Source: Aeromicrobium sp. Root472D3 (lineage in GTDB: Bacteria > Actinomycetota > Actinomycetes > Propionibacteriales > Nocardioidaceae). Taken from it: 64,000 bases of DNA. The first letter of the stretch is position 1. Each line of letters starts with the position of its first letter. The notes under the pieces are model-generated. The model worked only from the letters and a program-made list of their open reading frames with translations, was not told the origin of the DNA and searched no databases. The DNA lies in the NCBI RefSeq assembly GCF_001426485.1, contig NZ_LMET01000001.1, forward strand, positions 2,782,354-2,846,353, given 5' to 3'. Shown in pieces: positions 17,081 through 25,510 of the stretch. The position numbers and the translations under genes were made by a program.

Positions 17081-18124
17081 GTGACTTCAGGCCGCGACGA
17101 CCACGACTTCACGACCCGGGTTGATCACACCCTGACGCGGTTCGTGGAGCACCAGCGCTCGCTCTTCGCCGCGATGGGCCCCGATCTGGACGAGCTGGCC
17201 GACGCCGCGATCGCGTTCGTCGGGGGCGGCAAGCGGCTGCGTCCGCAGTTCTGCCTCGCGGGGTGGCTCGTGGCCGGCGGCGACCCCGACGAGCCCGGCA
17301 TCGTCCCGGCGGCGGCGTCGCTGGAGTGGCTCCAGGGCAGCGCCCTGGTGCACGACGACCTGATGGACGGCTCCGACACGCGCCGCGGGCGTCCGGCCGT
17401 GCACCGCGCCTTCGAGGCGAGCCACCGCGACGCCGGACGTGTCGGCGACCCCGCGGGCTTCGGCGAGTCGGTCGCGGTGCTCCTGGGCGACCTGATGCTG
17501 TCGTGGTGCGACGAGATGTTCCGCGCCAGCGACCTGCCGACGGTCCCCGCGGCCCTGGCGTACCTCGACCTGTGCAAGACCGAGGTCGTGGCGGGCCAGT
17601 TCCTCGACGTCGTCGGCCAGACCCGGGCGACGCTGTCGGTCGCCGAGGCCATGCGGGTGGTGCGCTTCAAGTCGGCCAAGTACACCGTCGAGCGTCCTCT
17701 CCACATGGGGGCGGCCCTGGCCGGCGCCGACGCGACCATGATCGACGCCCTGTCGGAGGTCGCCCTGCCCCTCGGCGAGGCGTTCCAGCTGCGCGACGAC
17801 GTGCTCGGCGTGTTCGGCGACCCGGCGGTCACGGGCAAGCCCGCCGGCGACGACCTCCGTGAGGGCAAGCGGACGGTGCTGGTCGCACGGGCGCACGAGC
17901 TCGCCGACGAGGCCGGCCGCGCGCTGCTCACCGAGGGCCTCGGCACCGCCGACGCCGTCGACGCGCTGGCCACGCTCATCCGCACGTCGGGGGCGCTCGA
18001 CGCGGTCGAGGCCGACATCTCGCGCCTCGAGGCGCAGGCCGACGCCGCGATCGACCGCCTCGGCGGCAGGGCCCCCGAGGTGCTGCACCCGCTGGCGCTG
18101 AAGGCGACCCGCCGCGCCAGCTGA
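17081..18124 (+). CDS. idsA: Polyprenyl (geranylgeranyl-type) diphosphate synthase
   Basis: 347-aa trans-prenyltransferase condensing IPP with allylic diphosphates. GGGKRLRPQ near residue 47, first Asp-rich motif HDDLMDGSDTRRGRP, KTEVVAGQF, and a second Asp-rich motif LRDDVLGVFGD are all present. Chain length cannot be fixed from sequence; homologs in this position (IdsA2) make C15-C20 products. GTG 17081 is chosen from the leaderless promoter; the frame is open further upstream. Confidence 0.9.
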   Translation: MTSGRDDHDFTTRVDHTLTRFVEHQRSLFAAMGPDLDELADAAIAFVGGGKRLRPQFCLAGWLVAGGDPDEPGIVPAAASLEWLQGSALVHDDLMDGSDTRRGRPAVHRAFEASHRDAGRVGDPAGFGESVAVLLGDLMLSWCDEMFRASDLPTVPAALAYLDLCKTEVVAGQFLDVVGQTRATLSVAEAMRVVRFKSAKYTVERPLHMGAALAGADATMIDALSEVALPLGEAFQLRDDVLGVFGDPAVTGKPAGDDLREGKRTVLVARAHELADEAGRALLTEGLGTADAVDALATLIRTSGALDAVEADISRLEAQADAAIDRLGGRAPEVLHPLALKATRRAS

Positions 18125-18207
18125 GTCCCCCGCGAGGGTGCGGGCGACATCACAGACGTCGGGCAACACGCGTCCGCGCCGGTCACGGTCCGGTGTGGCA
18201 GAGTCAC

Positions 18208-18213
18208 TAGAAT
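18208..18213 (+). promoter_or_regulatory. Possible -10 box of the PASTA kinase gene
   Basis: TAGAAT, 46 nt upstream of the GTG at 18259, with no convincing -35. A leader with AAGGAGG just before the GTG follows. Confidence 0.4.
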
Positions 18214-18258
18214 GCGTTCAGGACCGCCAGGGGTCCGCTGTGCGACAAGGAGGGCGAC

Positions 18259-20286
18259 GTGGCGATCACAGGCGACGACGCCCTCGTCGGCACGGTCCTC
18301 AACGAGCGGTACCTCATGGGCGAGCGCATCGCCCGCGGCGGCATGGCCAGCGTGTTCAAGGCCCTCGACCAGCGGCTCGACCGCGAGGTCGCGATCAAGG
18401 TCATGCACCGCGGTCTCGGCGACGACCACCAGTTCACGCAGCGCTTCGTCCGCGAGGCGAAGTCGGCCGCCAAGCTGAACCACCGCAACGTCGTGTCGGT
18501 CTTCGACCAGGGCACCGACGGCGAGGTCACCTACCTCGTCATGGAGTACGTCCCGGGCAACACGTTGCGCGACCTCATGCGGGCCGAGGCGCCGATGCCT
18601 CCGTGGCGCGCGCTCGAGCTGCTCGAGCAGGTGCTGATCGCCCTGTCGGCGGCCCACGCGGCGCGCATCATCCACCGCGACGTCAAGCCCGAGAACGTGC
18701 TCATCACGCCCGACGGCGACGTGAAGGTCGCCGACTTCGGCCTGGCGCGCGCGGTCAGCGCGGCGACGACCGCGACGGGCGGCACCCTGATCGGCACGGT
18801 CTCGTACCTGGCTCCCGAGATCGTGACCAACGACGGCGTCGACGCCCGCTCCGACGTCTACGCGTGCGGCGCGATGCTCTACGAGATGCTCACGGGCTTC
18901 AAGCCGCACTCCGGCGAGTCGCCGATCCAGGTGGCCTACAAGCACGTCCACGAGGACATCGGACGTCCGTCGGCGATCCAGCGCGGCATCCCGCCGTATG
19001 TCGACGCCCTCGTCGCGCGCGCCACGGTCCGCGACCGCGACCAGCGCTCGACCGACGCCCGCGTCATGCTGCAGCAGGTGCGATCGGTGCAGCGCGCCCT
19101 GGCGGCGGGGCTCGACGACGACCCCGAGCTCGTGGCGGACCTGCGTCCCGGCGCCCGCGTCGACGAGGACGCCCCGACGCTGGCGGTCCCCCGCGCACCG
19201 ATCGGCTCGGCCCTCGGCGCCTCGGCCTCCGCGTCCGCCGTCACGACCGCCACCGCCGCGGGCGACGAGCACACGATGCAGTGGAGCAGCCACCCCACGC
19301 CTCCCCCGTCGGTCCCGATCGAGGGCGCGGCCAAGCCCGCGGGGCTGCACCCGCCGATGACCCGCGAGCAGTACGGCCAGGTCACGAGCCGTCCGCACTC
19401 GCGCCGCGGCCGCAACCTGCTGATCGCAGCCGTCGTGATCGCCCTGCTCGCGGGCTTCCTGTCGTACTACTTCACGGTGCTGCGTTACGACGAGACGCCG
19501 TTCCTGGTCAACAGTGCCGAGACCGTGGCGAAGGACAACGCCGAGCAGGCCGGCTTCGAGTTCAAGGTCACCGAGCGCGAGTTCTCCGAGACCGTCCTGG
19601 CCGGCACGATCATCCGCACCGATCCCGATCCCGGTGACAAGATCCTGCCCGGCAGCACGATCGACGCCGTCGTGTCGAAGGGACCCGACCGCGTCTACAT
19701 CCCCGAGGGCAACCTCAAGGGCATGACGATCGACGAGGCCACCGCGGCCCTCGGGCAGCAGGACCTCACGCTCGGCGAGCAGAACCAGGCCTACAGCGAG
19801 ACGATCGCCCAGGGTCTGATCATCCGCGCCGAGGGCGTCACGTCGGCCGACCCGCTCAAGCGGGGCGACTCCGTCAACGTCCGGGTCAGTCGCGGCCGCC
19901 AGCCGATCGACATCAAGAACTACGAGGGCCAGTCGCTGCAGACCGCCCGCAAGGCGCTGCAGGACGCCGGGTTCACGGTCACGACCAACGAGGCGTTCAG
20001 CGACACCGTCGCCGAGGGCGCGGTCGTCTCCCAGTCACCCGGCAGCGGGCAGGGCTTCAAGGACGACACGATCTCGCTGACCGTCTCGAAGGGCCCCGAG
20101 GCCATCCCGATCCCGTCGGTCGTCGGCATGAAGAAGTCCGACGGACGCGCGGCGCTCGAGGCCGCGGGCTTCAAGGTGCGCGCGTTCTCGTTCCCCGGCG
20201 CCGGCAACTACATCATCCAGCGCCAGGTGCCCAACGGCGGCGACACCGCCAAGCGCGGCACGACGGTCACGATCTCGCCGCTCTGA
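18259..20286 (+). CDS. pknL: Transmembrane Ser/Thr protein kinase with four PASTA repeats (PknL position)
   Basis: 675 aa. Kinase domain about 15-280 with IARGGMASVF, Lys47, HRDVKPEN (Asp141), DFG 159-161 and YLAPE; a Ala/Pro/Thr-rich juxtamembrane linker to about 385; one membrane helix 387-407; then four extracellular PASTA repeats (about 412-675), which bind muropeptides or lipid II in related kinases. Gene order (polyprenyl synthase, kinase, DAHP synthase) matches Rv2173-Rv2176-Rv2178c, hence the symbol; the M. tuberculosis protein has a much shorter outer part. AAGGAGG precedes the GTG. Confidence 0.92.
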   Translation: MAITGDDALVGTVLNERYLMGERIARGGMASVFKALDQRLDREVAIKVMHRGLGDDHQFTQRFVREAKSAAKLNHRNVVSVFDQGTDGEVTYLVMEYVPGNTLRDLMRAEAPMPPWRALELLEQVLIALSAAHAARIIHRDVKPENVLITPDGDVKVADFGLARAVSAATTATGGTLIGTVSYLAPEIVTNDGVDARSDVYACGAMLYEMLTGFKPHSGESPIQVAYKHVHEDIGRPSAIQRGIPPYVDALVARATVRDRDQRSTDARVMLQQVRSVQRALAAGLDDDPELVADLRPGARVDEDAPTLAVPRAPIGSALGASASASAVTTATAAGDEHTMQWSSHPTPPPSVPIEGAAKPAGLHPPMTREQYGQVTSRPHSRRGRNLLIAAVVIALLAGFLSYYFTVLRYDETPFLVNSAETVAKDNAEQAGFEFKVTEREFSETVLAGTIIRTDPDPGDKILPGSTIDAVVSKGPDRVYIPEGNLKGMTIDEATAALGQQDLTLGEQNQAYSETIAQGLIIRAEGVTSADPLKRGDSVNVRVSRGRQPIDIKNYEGQSLQTARKALQDAGFTVTTNEAFSDTVAEGAVVSQSPGSGQGFKDDTISLTVSKGPEAIPIPSVVGMKKSDGRAALEAAGFKVRAFSFPGAGNYIIQRQVPNGGDTAKRGTTVTISPL

Positions 20287-20340
20287 CCTGCGGACGACCG
20301 GGTGCGGCGCGCCCCGAGCCGGGGCCCGGGCGCCCGTGCG

Positions 20341-21675
20341 TCAGCGTCCCGCGAGCATCTCGGCGACGAGGAACGCCAGCTCGAGCGACTGCGCCCGGTT
20401 GAGGCGGGGGTCGCACAGCGTCTCGTAGCGGTGCGTCAGGTCCTCGGCGGAGAGCCGCGACCCGCCACCGACGCACTCGGTGACGTCGTCGCCCGTGAGC
20501 TCGACGTGGACTCCGCCGGGCCACGTGCCGAGCGAGCGGTGCACCTCGAAGAAGCCACGCACCTCGTCGATGACGTCGTCGAACTCGCGGGTCTTGTAGC
20601 CGTTGGACGTCTCGAAGGTGTTGCCGTGCATCGGGTCGCAGATCCACGCGACCTCGATGCCGGCGGCGGTGACCTTCTCGACCAGGTTCGGCAGGCCGTC
20701 GCGGATCTTCTGGGCGCCGAAGCGGGTGATGAAGCTGACCTTGCCCGGCACGCGCTCGGGGTTGAGCTTCTCGTACAGCGCGATCGCGTCGTCGGCGGTC
20801 GTGGTGGGGCCGAGCTTGACGCCGATGGGGTTGGCGATCCGGCTCAGCAGCTCGACGTGCGCGCCGTCGAGCTGGCGGGTGCGCTCGCCGATCCACACGA
20901 AGTGGCTCGAGACGTCGTACGGCTGCTCGGTGCGCGAGTCGATGCGCGTCAGGGCGTGCTCGTACTCGAGGATCAGCGCCTCGTGCGACGAGAAGAAGTC
21001 GACGGTGTGGAACTCGTCGGGGTCGACCCCGATCGCGTCCATGAACGCGAGGGCGCGGTCGATCTCCGCGCCGATGCGCTCGTAGCGCTCGCCGACGGGG
21101 CTGCTCTTGACGAAGTCGGTGTTCCACGCGTGCATCTGGCGCAGGTCGGCGTAGCCGCCGGTCGTGAAGGCACGGGCCAGGTTGAGGGTCGCGGCGGACG
21201 CGTTGTAGACGTCGACGAGTCGCTGGGGGTCGTGGGCACGTGACTCGGGGGTGAAGTCGAAGCCGTTGACGGCGTCTCCGCGGTAGGCGGGCAGCGTCAC
21301 GCCGTCGCGGGTCTCGGTGTCGCTGGAGCGGGGCTTGGCGTACTGGCCGGCCAGTCGTCCGACCTTCACGACCGGGACGCTGGCGGCGTACGTCAGCACG
21401 ACCGCCATCGACAGCAGGACCCGCAGCTTGTTGCGGACGTTCTCGGCCGTGACGCCCTCGAACGTCTCGGCGCAGTCACCGCCCTGCAGCAGGAACGCCT
21501 CGCCCCGGGCGACCTCGGCCAGCCGGTCGCGCAGCGCGTCGCACTCGCCGGCAAACACCAGGGGCGGCATCTTGCGCAGCGTCTGCACCGCGGCGTCGCG
21601 GGCGGTCTGGTCGACGTACGTGGGCTGCTGGGCAGCGCCGATCGCGTGGAGGTCGTCAAGGCTGGGGATGCTCAC
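20341..21675 (-). CDS. aroG: Class II 3-deoxy-D-arabino-heptulosonate 7-phosphate synthase
   Basis: 444 aa; condenses PEP and erythrose 4-phosphate, the first step of the shikimate pathway. The plant/actinobacterial class II type is clear from LLQGGDCAETF, KVGRLAGQYAKPRS, YRGDAVNG, WIGERTRQ, GVKLGPTTT, WICDPMHGNT and the terminal LNRAQSLELAFL. Convergent with the kinase gene. GTG start six nt after TAGAAT. Confidence 0.95.
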   Translation of the reverse strand: MSIPSLDDLHAIGAAQQPTYVDQTARDAAVQTLRKMPPLVFAGECDALRDRLAEVARGEAFLLQGGDCAETFEGVTAENVRNKLRVLLSMAVVLTYAASVPVVKVGRLAGQYAKPRSSDTETRDGVTLPAYRGDAVNGFDFTPESRAHDPQRLVDVYNASAATLNLARAFTTGGYADLRQMHAWNTDFVKSSPVGERYERIGAEIDRALAFMDAIGVDPDEFHTVDFFSSHEALILEYEHALTRIDSRTEQPYDVSSHFVWIGERTRQLDGAHVELLSRIANPIGVKLGPTTTADDAIALYEKLNPERVPGKVSFITRFGAQKIRDGLPNLVEKVTAAGIEVAWICDPMHGNTFETSNGYKTREFDDVIDEVRGFFEVHRSLGTWPGGVHVELTGDDVTECVGGGSRLSAEDLTHRYETLCDPRLNRAQSLELAFLVAEMLAGR

Positions 21676-21687
21676 GCCAGGATTCTA
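21676..21687 (-). promoter_or_regulatory. Leaderless promoter of aroG
   Basis: TAGAAT (minus strand, 21687-21682), 6 nt, GTG 21675. Confidence 0.55.
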
Positions 21688-21803
21688 CCCGTGCCGGGCC
21701 GCGCCCCGACCCCGCCGTCCGGCGGTGGGCGAGCCCCCCGCACCCCGGTCGTCCCCGCCGCGGATTCCCAGGTGGCCCTGGGAAACTGCGCGGGCCGGCG
21801 CGC

Positions 21804-22280
21804 CTACCAGCCGAGCGTGCCCGGGGCGCCCTTGAACGGGCCCGTCACGCGCGACGTGATCCAGCCGCCGTAGAAGTCACCCTCCTGCGCCTGCACCGTC
21901 TCACCGTCGATCGAGCACGAGTCGACCTTGCCCGGGTAGATCGCGACGTGGCCGAGCAGGTCGCCGTAGCCGTCGGTGGGCGACTCGTACGTCCACGCGC
22001 CGGCACGGATCGTGCGCGCGGGCGTGACGACGTCGAAGTACGAGGCCGCGCCCTTCCACTCGCACCACGTCGAGCCGTCGATGCGGCGGAGCACGCCGTC
22101 GGCGAACGAGTCGATCGGCAGGTAGTACGTCGGCGGGTGGCTGGTCTCGCAGATCCGGTACGAGGCCGACGTGTCGGCGATCGTCAGCCCTCCCAGGACC
22201 ACGACGAGGTGCTCGTCGCTGGGTTCGATCGACGGCGGGCGCGGGTAGTCCCACACGTTCTCGACGGGACGGGAGCTCAT
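21804..22280 (-). CDS. DUF427 domain protein
   Basis: 158 aa, one DUF427 domain: SASYRICETSHPPTYYLP, CEWKGAASYFDV and AWTYESPTDGYGDLLGHVAIYPG. Cytoplasmic, no signal peptide. Biochemical role unknown. Probably its own short transcript from a leaderless promoter. Confidence 0.85.
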   Translation of the reverse strand: MSSRPVENVWDYPRPPSIEPSDEHLVVVLGGLTIADTSASYRICETSHPPTYYLPIDSFADGVLRRIDGSTWCEWKGAASYFDVVTPARTIRAGAWTYESPTDGYGDLLGHVAIYPGKVDSCSIDGETVQAQEGDFYGGWITSRVTGPFKGAPGTLGW

Positions 22281-22292
22281 GCCACGAGGCTA
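22281..22292 (-). promoter_or_regulatory. Leaderless promoter of the DUF427 gene
   Basis: TAGCCT (minus strand, 22292-22287), 6 nt, ATG 22280. The stop of pfkA lies only 7 nt beyond the -10, so the promoter fills nearly the whole gap. Confidence 0.5.
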
Positions 22293-22298
22293 CGCCGC

Positions 22299-23327
22299 CT
22301 AGCCGAAGAACACCTCGGCCTCCTCGTACAGGTCGTCGCGGACGGTCTTCAGCGTCTCGGTGCCCTCCGACAGCGGCACCCGGGCGATCTCGGTGCCCCG
22401 CAGCGCCATCATCGTGCCGAAGTCGCCCTCGTGGACCGCCGTGACGGCATGCAGCCCGAAGCGTGTCGCGAGCCACCGGTCGAAGGCCGAGGGCGACCCG
22501 CCGCGCTGCACGTGACCCAGCACGACGGCGCGCGCCTCCTTGCCGGTGCGGTGCTCGATCTCGGACGCGAGCCGGTCGCCGATGCCGCCCAGCCGGACGT
22601 GCCCGAAGGCGTCCTTCTCGCCACTGACGAGGGACATGTCGCCACCCTCGGCCGGCGCGGCGCCCTCGGACACCACGATGATCGGCGCGTAGTGCGTCGC
22701 GAACCGGCTCTCGACCTGCGCGCAGACGCGGTCGATGTCGAACGGACGCTCGGGGATCAGGATGATGTTGGCCCCGCCGGCCAGTCCGCTGTGCAGGGCG
22801 ATCCAGCCCGCGTGGCGTCCCATGACCTCGACGACCAGCACCCGGTGGTGCGACTCTGCCGTCGTGTGCAGCCGGTCGATCGCCTCGGTCGCGATGTTGA
22901 CCGCGGTGTCGAAGCCGAAGGTGAAGTCGGTGCCGGACAGGTCGTTGTCGATCGTCTTGGGCACGCCGACGACCTGGACGCCGAGGTCGGCGAGCCGGCT
23001 CGCGACGCCGAGCGTGTCCTCGCCGCCGATCGCGATGAGCGCGTCGCAGCCGTGACGCTCGAGCGTGTCGCGGATGCGCTGGACGCCACCCTCGACCGCG
23101 AACGGATTGGTGCGCGACGAGCCGAGGATCGTGCCGCCGCGCGGCAGGATGCCGCGCACCTCGTCGACGCCGAGCGTCATGACGTCGTCCTCGAGCGGCC
23201 CCCGCCAGCCGTCGCGGAACCCGACGAACTCGTGGCCGTACTGCTGGACGCCCTTGCGGACCGCCGCCCGGATGACCGCGTTGAGACCGGGGCAGTCGCC
23301 TCCCCCGGTGAGCATGCCGACGCGCAT
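22299..23327 (-). CDS. pfkA: 6-phosphofructokinase, predicted pyrophosphate-dependent
   Basis: 342-aa phosphofructokinase. Substrate motifs are intact: GGGDCPGLNAVI at 8-19, TIDND at 125-129, MGRHAGW and GHVQRGGSPSAFDR. At the two positions that separate phosphoryl donors it has GGEDT (Asp104) and PKTID (Lys124); ATP enzymes have Gly at both. This pair is the established mark of PPi-dependent or mixed-donor enzymes and predicts reversible, non-allosteric activity. GAGGAG precedes ATG 23327. Confidence 0.93.
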   Translation of the reverse strand: MRVGMLTGGGDCPGLNAVIRAAVRKGVQQYGHEFVGFRDGWRGPLEDDVMTLGVDEVRGILPRGGTILGSSRTNPFAVEGGVQRIRDTLERHGCDALIAIGGEDTLGVASRLADLGVQVVGVPKTIDNDLSGTDFTFGFDTAVNIATEAIDRLHTTAESHHRVLVVEVMGRHAGWIALHSGLAGGANIILIPERPFDIDRVCAQVESRFATHYAPIIVVSEGAAPAEGGDMSLVSGEKDAFGHVRLGGIGDRLASEIEHRTGKEARAVVLGHVQRGGSPSAFDRWLATRFGLHAVTAVHEGDFGTMMALRGTEIARVPLSEGTETLKTVRDDLYEEAEVFFG

Positions 23328-23470
23328 TCGAGCTCCTCAGGACGTGTGACCTACGACACTAGCGTCCATCCGGTCGGGAGGCCGTTCGCAGCCCGTGCGT
23401 CCTTCGCCCCCGAGGAGGCTGCTCGCACCGACCGTCAGCGAGGCGAGGTGCCTGGCCCCATCCGGTTCGG

Positions 23471-23489
23471 TCGCTCGCTGCGCTCGCTC
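23471..23489. repeat. REP-like palindromic repeat copy
   Basis: TCGCTCGCTGCGCTCGCTC, the reverse complement of the motif at 9329-9347, placed directly after the stop of the acyltransferase gene. Confidence 0.6.
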
Positions 23490-23492
23490 TCG

Positions 23493-24245
23493 TCAGACCG
23501 GCTTGATCTCTTCCCAGACCTCGTCGGACTCCGCGGCCGCGGCCGCCGCGGCGGCCTCCTTCTCACGCGCCTGGTCACGCTTCTTGGCCTCCTGCGCGTA
23601 CAGGTCGACGTACTCCTGGCCCGACAGCCGCATGATCTCGTACATGATCTCGTCGGTGATGGCCCGCAGGATGTAGCGGTCGTCCTCCATGCCCTCGTAC
23701 CGGCTGAAGTCGAGCGGGGCGCCGAACCGGACGCCGGGGCGCGCGAACGAGCCGAAGATCTTGCCGGGGGGCGCGACGACGTCGGTGCCGATGACCGCGA
23801 GCGGGATGACCGGCACACCGGCCTCGAGCGCCAGGCGCGCGACCCCCGTGCGCCCACGGTAGAGCTTGCCGTCGTGCGACCGGGTGCCCTCGGGGTAGAT
23901 GCCGCACACCTCCCCGTCGGCGAGCAGCCGCAGCTGGGTCTTGATCGCACCGGCCGCCGCCGACCCGCTGCTGCGGTCGATCGGCACCTGACCGGCGCCG
24001 GAGAAGAAGGTCTTCTGCAGCCAGCCCTTGACGCCCGACCCCTCGAAGTACTCGGCCTTCGCGACGAACGTGACGCGCCGCGGGATCACGAGCGGCATGA
24101 ACAGCCAGTCGCTGTACGACAGGTGGTTGCTCGCCAGGATGACCGCGCCCTCGCGCGGGACGTTCTCGGTGCCCTGCGCCCACGGCCTGAAGATCAGCTT
24201 GAGCAACGGACCCAGCGCGAGGAACTTGAGGAACCAATAGAACAC
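23493..24245 (-). CDS. plsC: 1-acyl-sn-glycerol-3-phosphate acyltransferase (PlsC family)
   Basis: 250 aa. PlsC domain with NHLSYSDWLF (NHX4D), the PEGTRS block (GIYPEGTRSHDG) and GVPVIPLAVIGT. An N-terminal hydrophobic segment (FYWFLKFLALGPLLKLIF) anchors it at the membrane. The tail is a Lys/Glu/Ala-rich coiled coil. Role in phosphatidic acid synthesis is likely, but the acyl acceptor is not proven. GTG 24245 is chosen because TAGTGT lies 7 nt upstream; the frame is open for 23 more codons. Confidence 0.87.
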   Translation of the reverse strand: MFYWFLKFLALGPLLKLIFRPWAQGTENVPREGAVILASNHLSYSDWLFMPLVIPRRVTFVAKAEYFEGSGVKGWLQKTFFSGAGQVPIDRSSGSAAAGAIKTQLRLLADGEVCGIYPEGTRSHDGKLYRGRTGVARLALEAGVPVIPLAVIGTDVVAPPGKIFGSFARPGVRFGAPLDFSRYEGMEDDRYILRAITDEIMYEIMRLSGQEYVDLYAQEAKKRDQAREKEAAAAAAAAESDEVWEEIKPV

Positions 24246-24258
24246 GGACAGGACACTA
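24246..24258 (-). promoter_or_regulatory. Leaderless promoter of the acyltransferase gene
   Basis: TAGTGT (minus strand, 24258-24253), 7 nt, GTG 24245. Confidence 0.55.
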
Positions 24259-24350
24259 CTCCGTCCGGCTCGCCCCGCGCAGGACGAAGCGCGGGAGACG
24301 ACGTGGCCGACCACGGGGTCCGACGCCCTCCCATGGGGGATGATGGACGC

Positions 24351-25127
24351 ATGACGTCAGCACCCCGGGCCGGCACCGAGCCCTTCGCCGCCGAGGGCGG
24401 CCGCGTCGGCTACCTGCTGAGCCACGGATTCACGGGCTCCCCCGCCTCGATGACGCCGTGGGCCCGACACCTCGCGGCACAGGGGCACTCCGTCCGCGTG
24501 CCCCGCCTGCCGGGCCACGGCACGACGTGGCAGGACATGAACCGCACCCGGTGGGACGACTGGTACGGCGAGCTCGACACGGCGCTGACCGAGCTGCGGT
24601 CGCACTGCGACACCGTCGTCGTGGCGGGCCTCTCGATGGGCGGGTGCCTCGCCCTGCGACTCGCCGAGCAGCGTCCCGACGACGTCGACGCCGTGGTGCT
24701 GGTCAATCCCGCCGTCAACGTCAAGCGTCTCGACATCAAGCTCGTCCCGCTGCTGCAGTGGGTCGTCCCCTCGATGCCGGGCATCGGCAACGACATCAAG
24801 AAGCCGGGCCAGGACGAGATCGGCTACGACCGCACGCCCCTGAAGGCGCTCGCGTCGCAGGTGACGATGTGGAAGCAGGTGCGTGCCGCGCTGCCGTCGG
24901 TGACGCAGCCGCTGCTGATGTTCCGCTCCGCCGACGACCACGTCGTCGACGAGACCTCTCAGTCGATCATCCTCGAGGGCGTCTCGTCGGACGTCGCCGA
25001 GCTGGTCACGCTGCACGACAGCTTCCACGTCGCGACGCTCGACCACGACGCCGAGCTGATCTTCGCCCGCACCGACGCCTTCGTCGCCGAGCACCTGCCC
25101 TCATCGCCCGAACCGGAGGACGCATGA
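24351..25127 (+). CDS. Alpha/beta hydrolase, monoacylglycerol lipase/carboxylesterase type
   Basis: 258 aa. Oxyanion region LLSHGFTGSPASM, nucleophile elbow AGLSMGGCLAL, acid SADDHVVD and catalytic His in HDSFHVATLDHD, which together resemble thermostable carboxylesterase Est30 and bacterial MGL. Likely cleaves short acyl esters or monoglycerides; it lies beside an acyltransferase gene. The ATG follows GATGAT by 6 nt, a weak leaderless arrangement. Stop overlaps the next ATG (ATGA). Confidence 0.85.
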   Translation: MTSAPRAGTEPFAAEGGRVGYLLSHGFTGSPASMTPWARHLAAQGHSVRVPRLPGHGTTWQDMNRTRWDDWYGELDTALTELRSHCDTVVVAGLSMGGCLALRLAEQRPDDVDAVVLVNPAVNVKRLDIKLVPLLQWVVPSMPGIGNDIKKPGQDEIGYDRTPLKALASQVTMWKQVRAALPSVTQPLLMFRSADDHVVDETSQSIILEGVSSDVAELVTLHDSFHVATLDHDAELIFARTDAFVAEHLPSSPEPEDA

Positions 25128-25510
25128 CCGAGCGCGACGAGTTCGACCGCATCGTCGAGGGGCTCGACCTCGACCTGTCGTTCGCCGACGAGCCGGTCGC
25201 CGACCCCCCGAGCCCGCCGTCTCCCCCGCAGGCGGCGCCCGTCGAGCCGGCCGAGGACGAGCAGTTCTACCGGCACGTCGACGCCCGGCCGATCGTGCCC
25301 CGTCGACGGGGCATCGTGCTCGCGTGGGCCGGCGTCATCGGCGCGCCGATGCTGCTGGTGCTCGCGACCGTCGCCCACGTCTTCCTCGACCGTCCGATCG
25401 TCGCGGGCGCCGCGCTCACCTTCGTGGCTTCGGCGATCTACCTGTTCTTGCAGCTGCCCGAACACGGGCCCTCGCGCCGGGACTGGCCGGACGACGGCGC
25501 CGTGCTGTGA
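25124..25510 (+). CDS. Small two-helix membrane protein of unknown function
   Basis: 128 aa: acidic/Pro-rich cytoplasmic N-terminus (PPSPPSPPQ near residue 29), two membrane helices (about 63-86 and 91-110) and a short charged tail. Coupled by ATGA to the hydrolase gene. I recognise no family. Its last 95 nt overlap the 3' end of the convergent ROK kinase gene. Confidence 0.7.
   Translation: MTERDEFDRIVEGLDLDLSFADEPVADPPSPPSPPQAAPVEPAEDEQFYRHVDARPIVPRRRGIVLAWAGVIGAPMLLVLATVAHVFLDRPIVAGAALTFVASAIYLFLQLPEHGPSRRDWPDDGAVL

Noticed and set aside
21948..25127. 1059-aa plus-strand ORF
   Set aside because: Only its last 258 codons (from 24351) are a real hydrolase; the rest is antisense to DUF427, pfkA and plsC.
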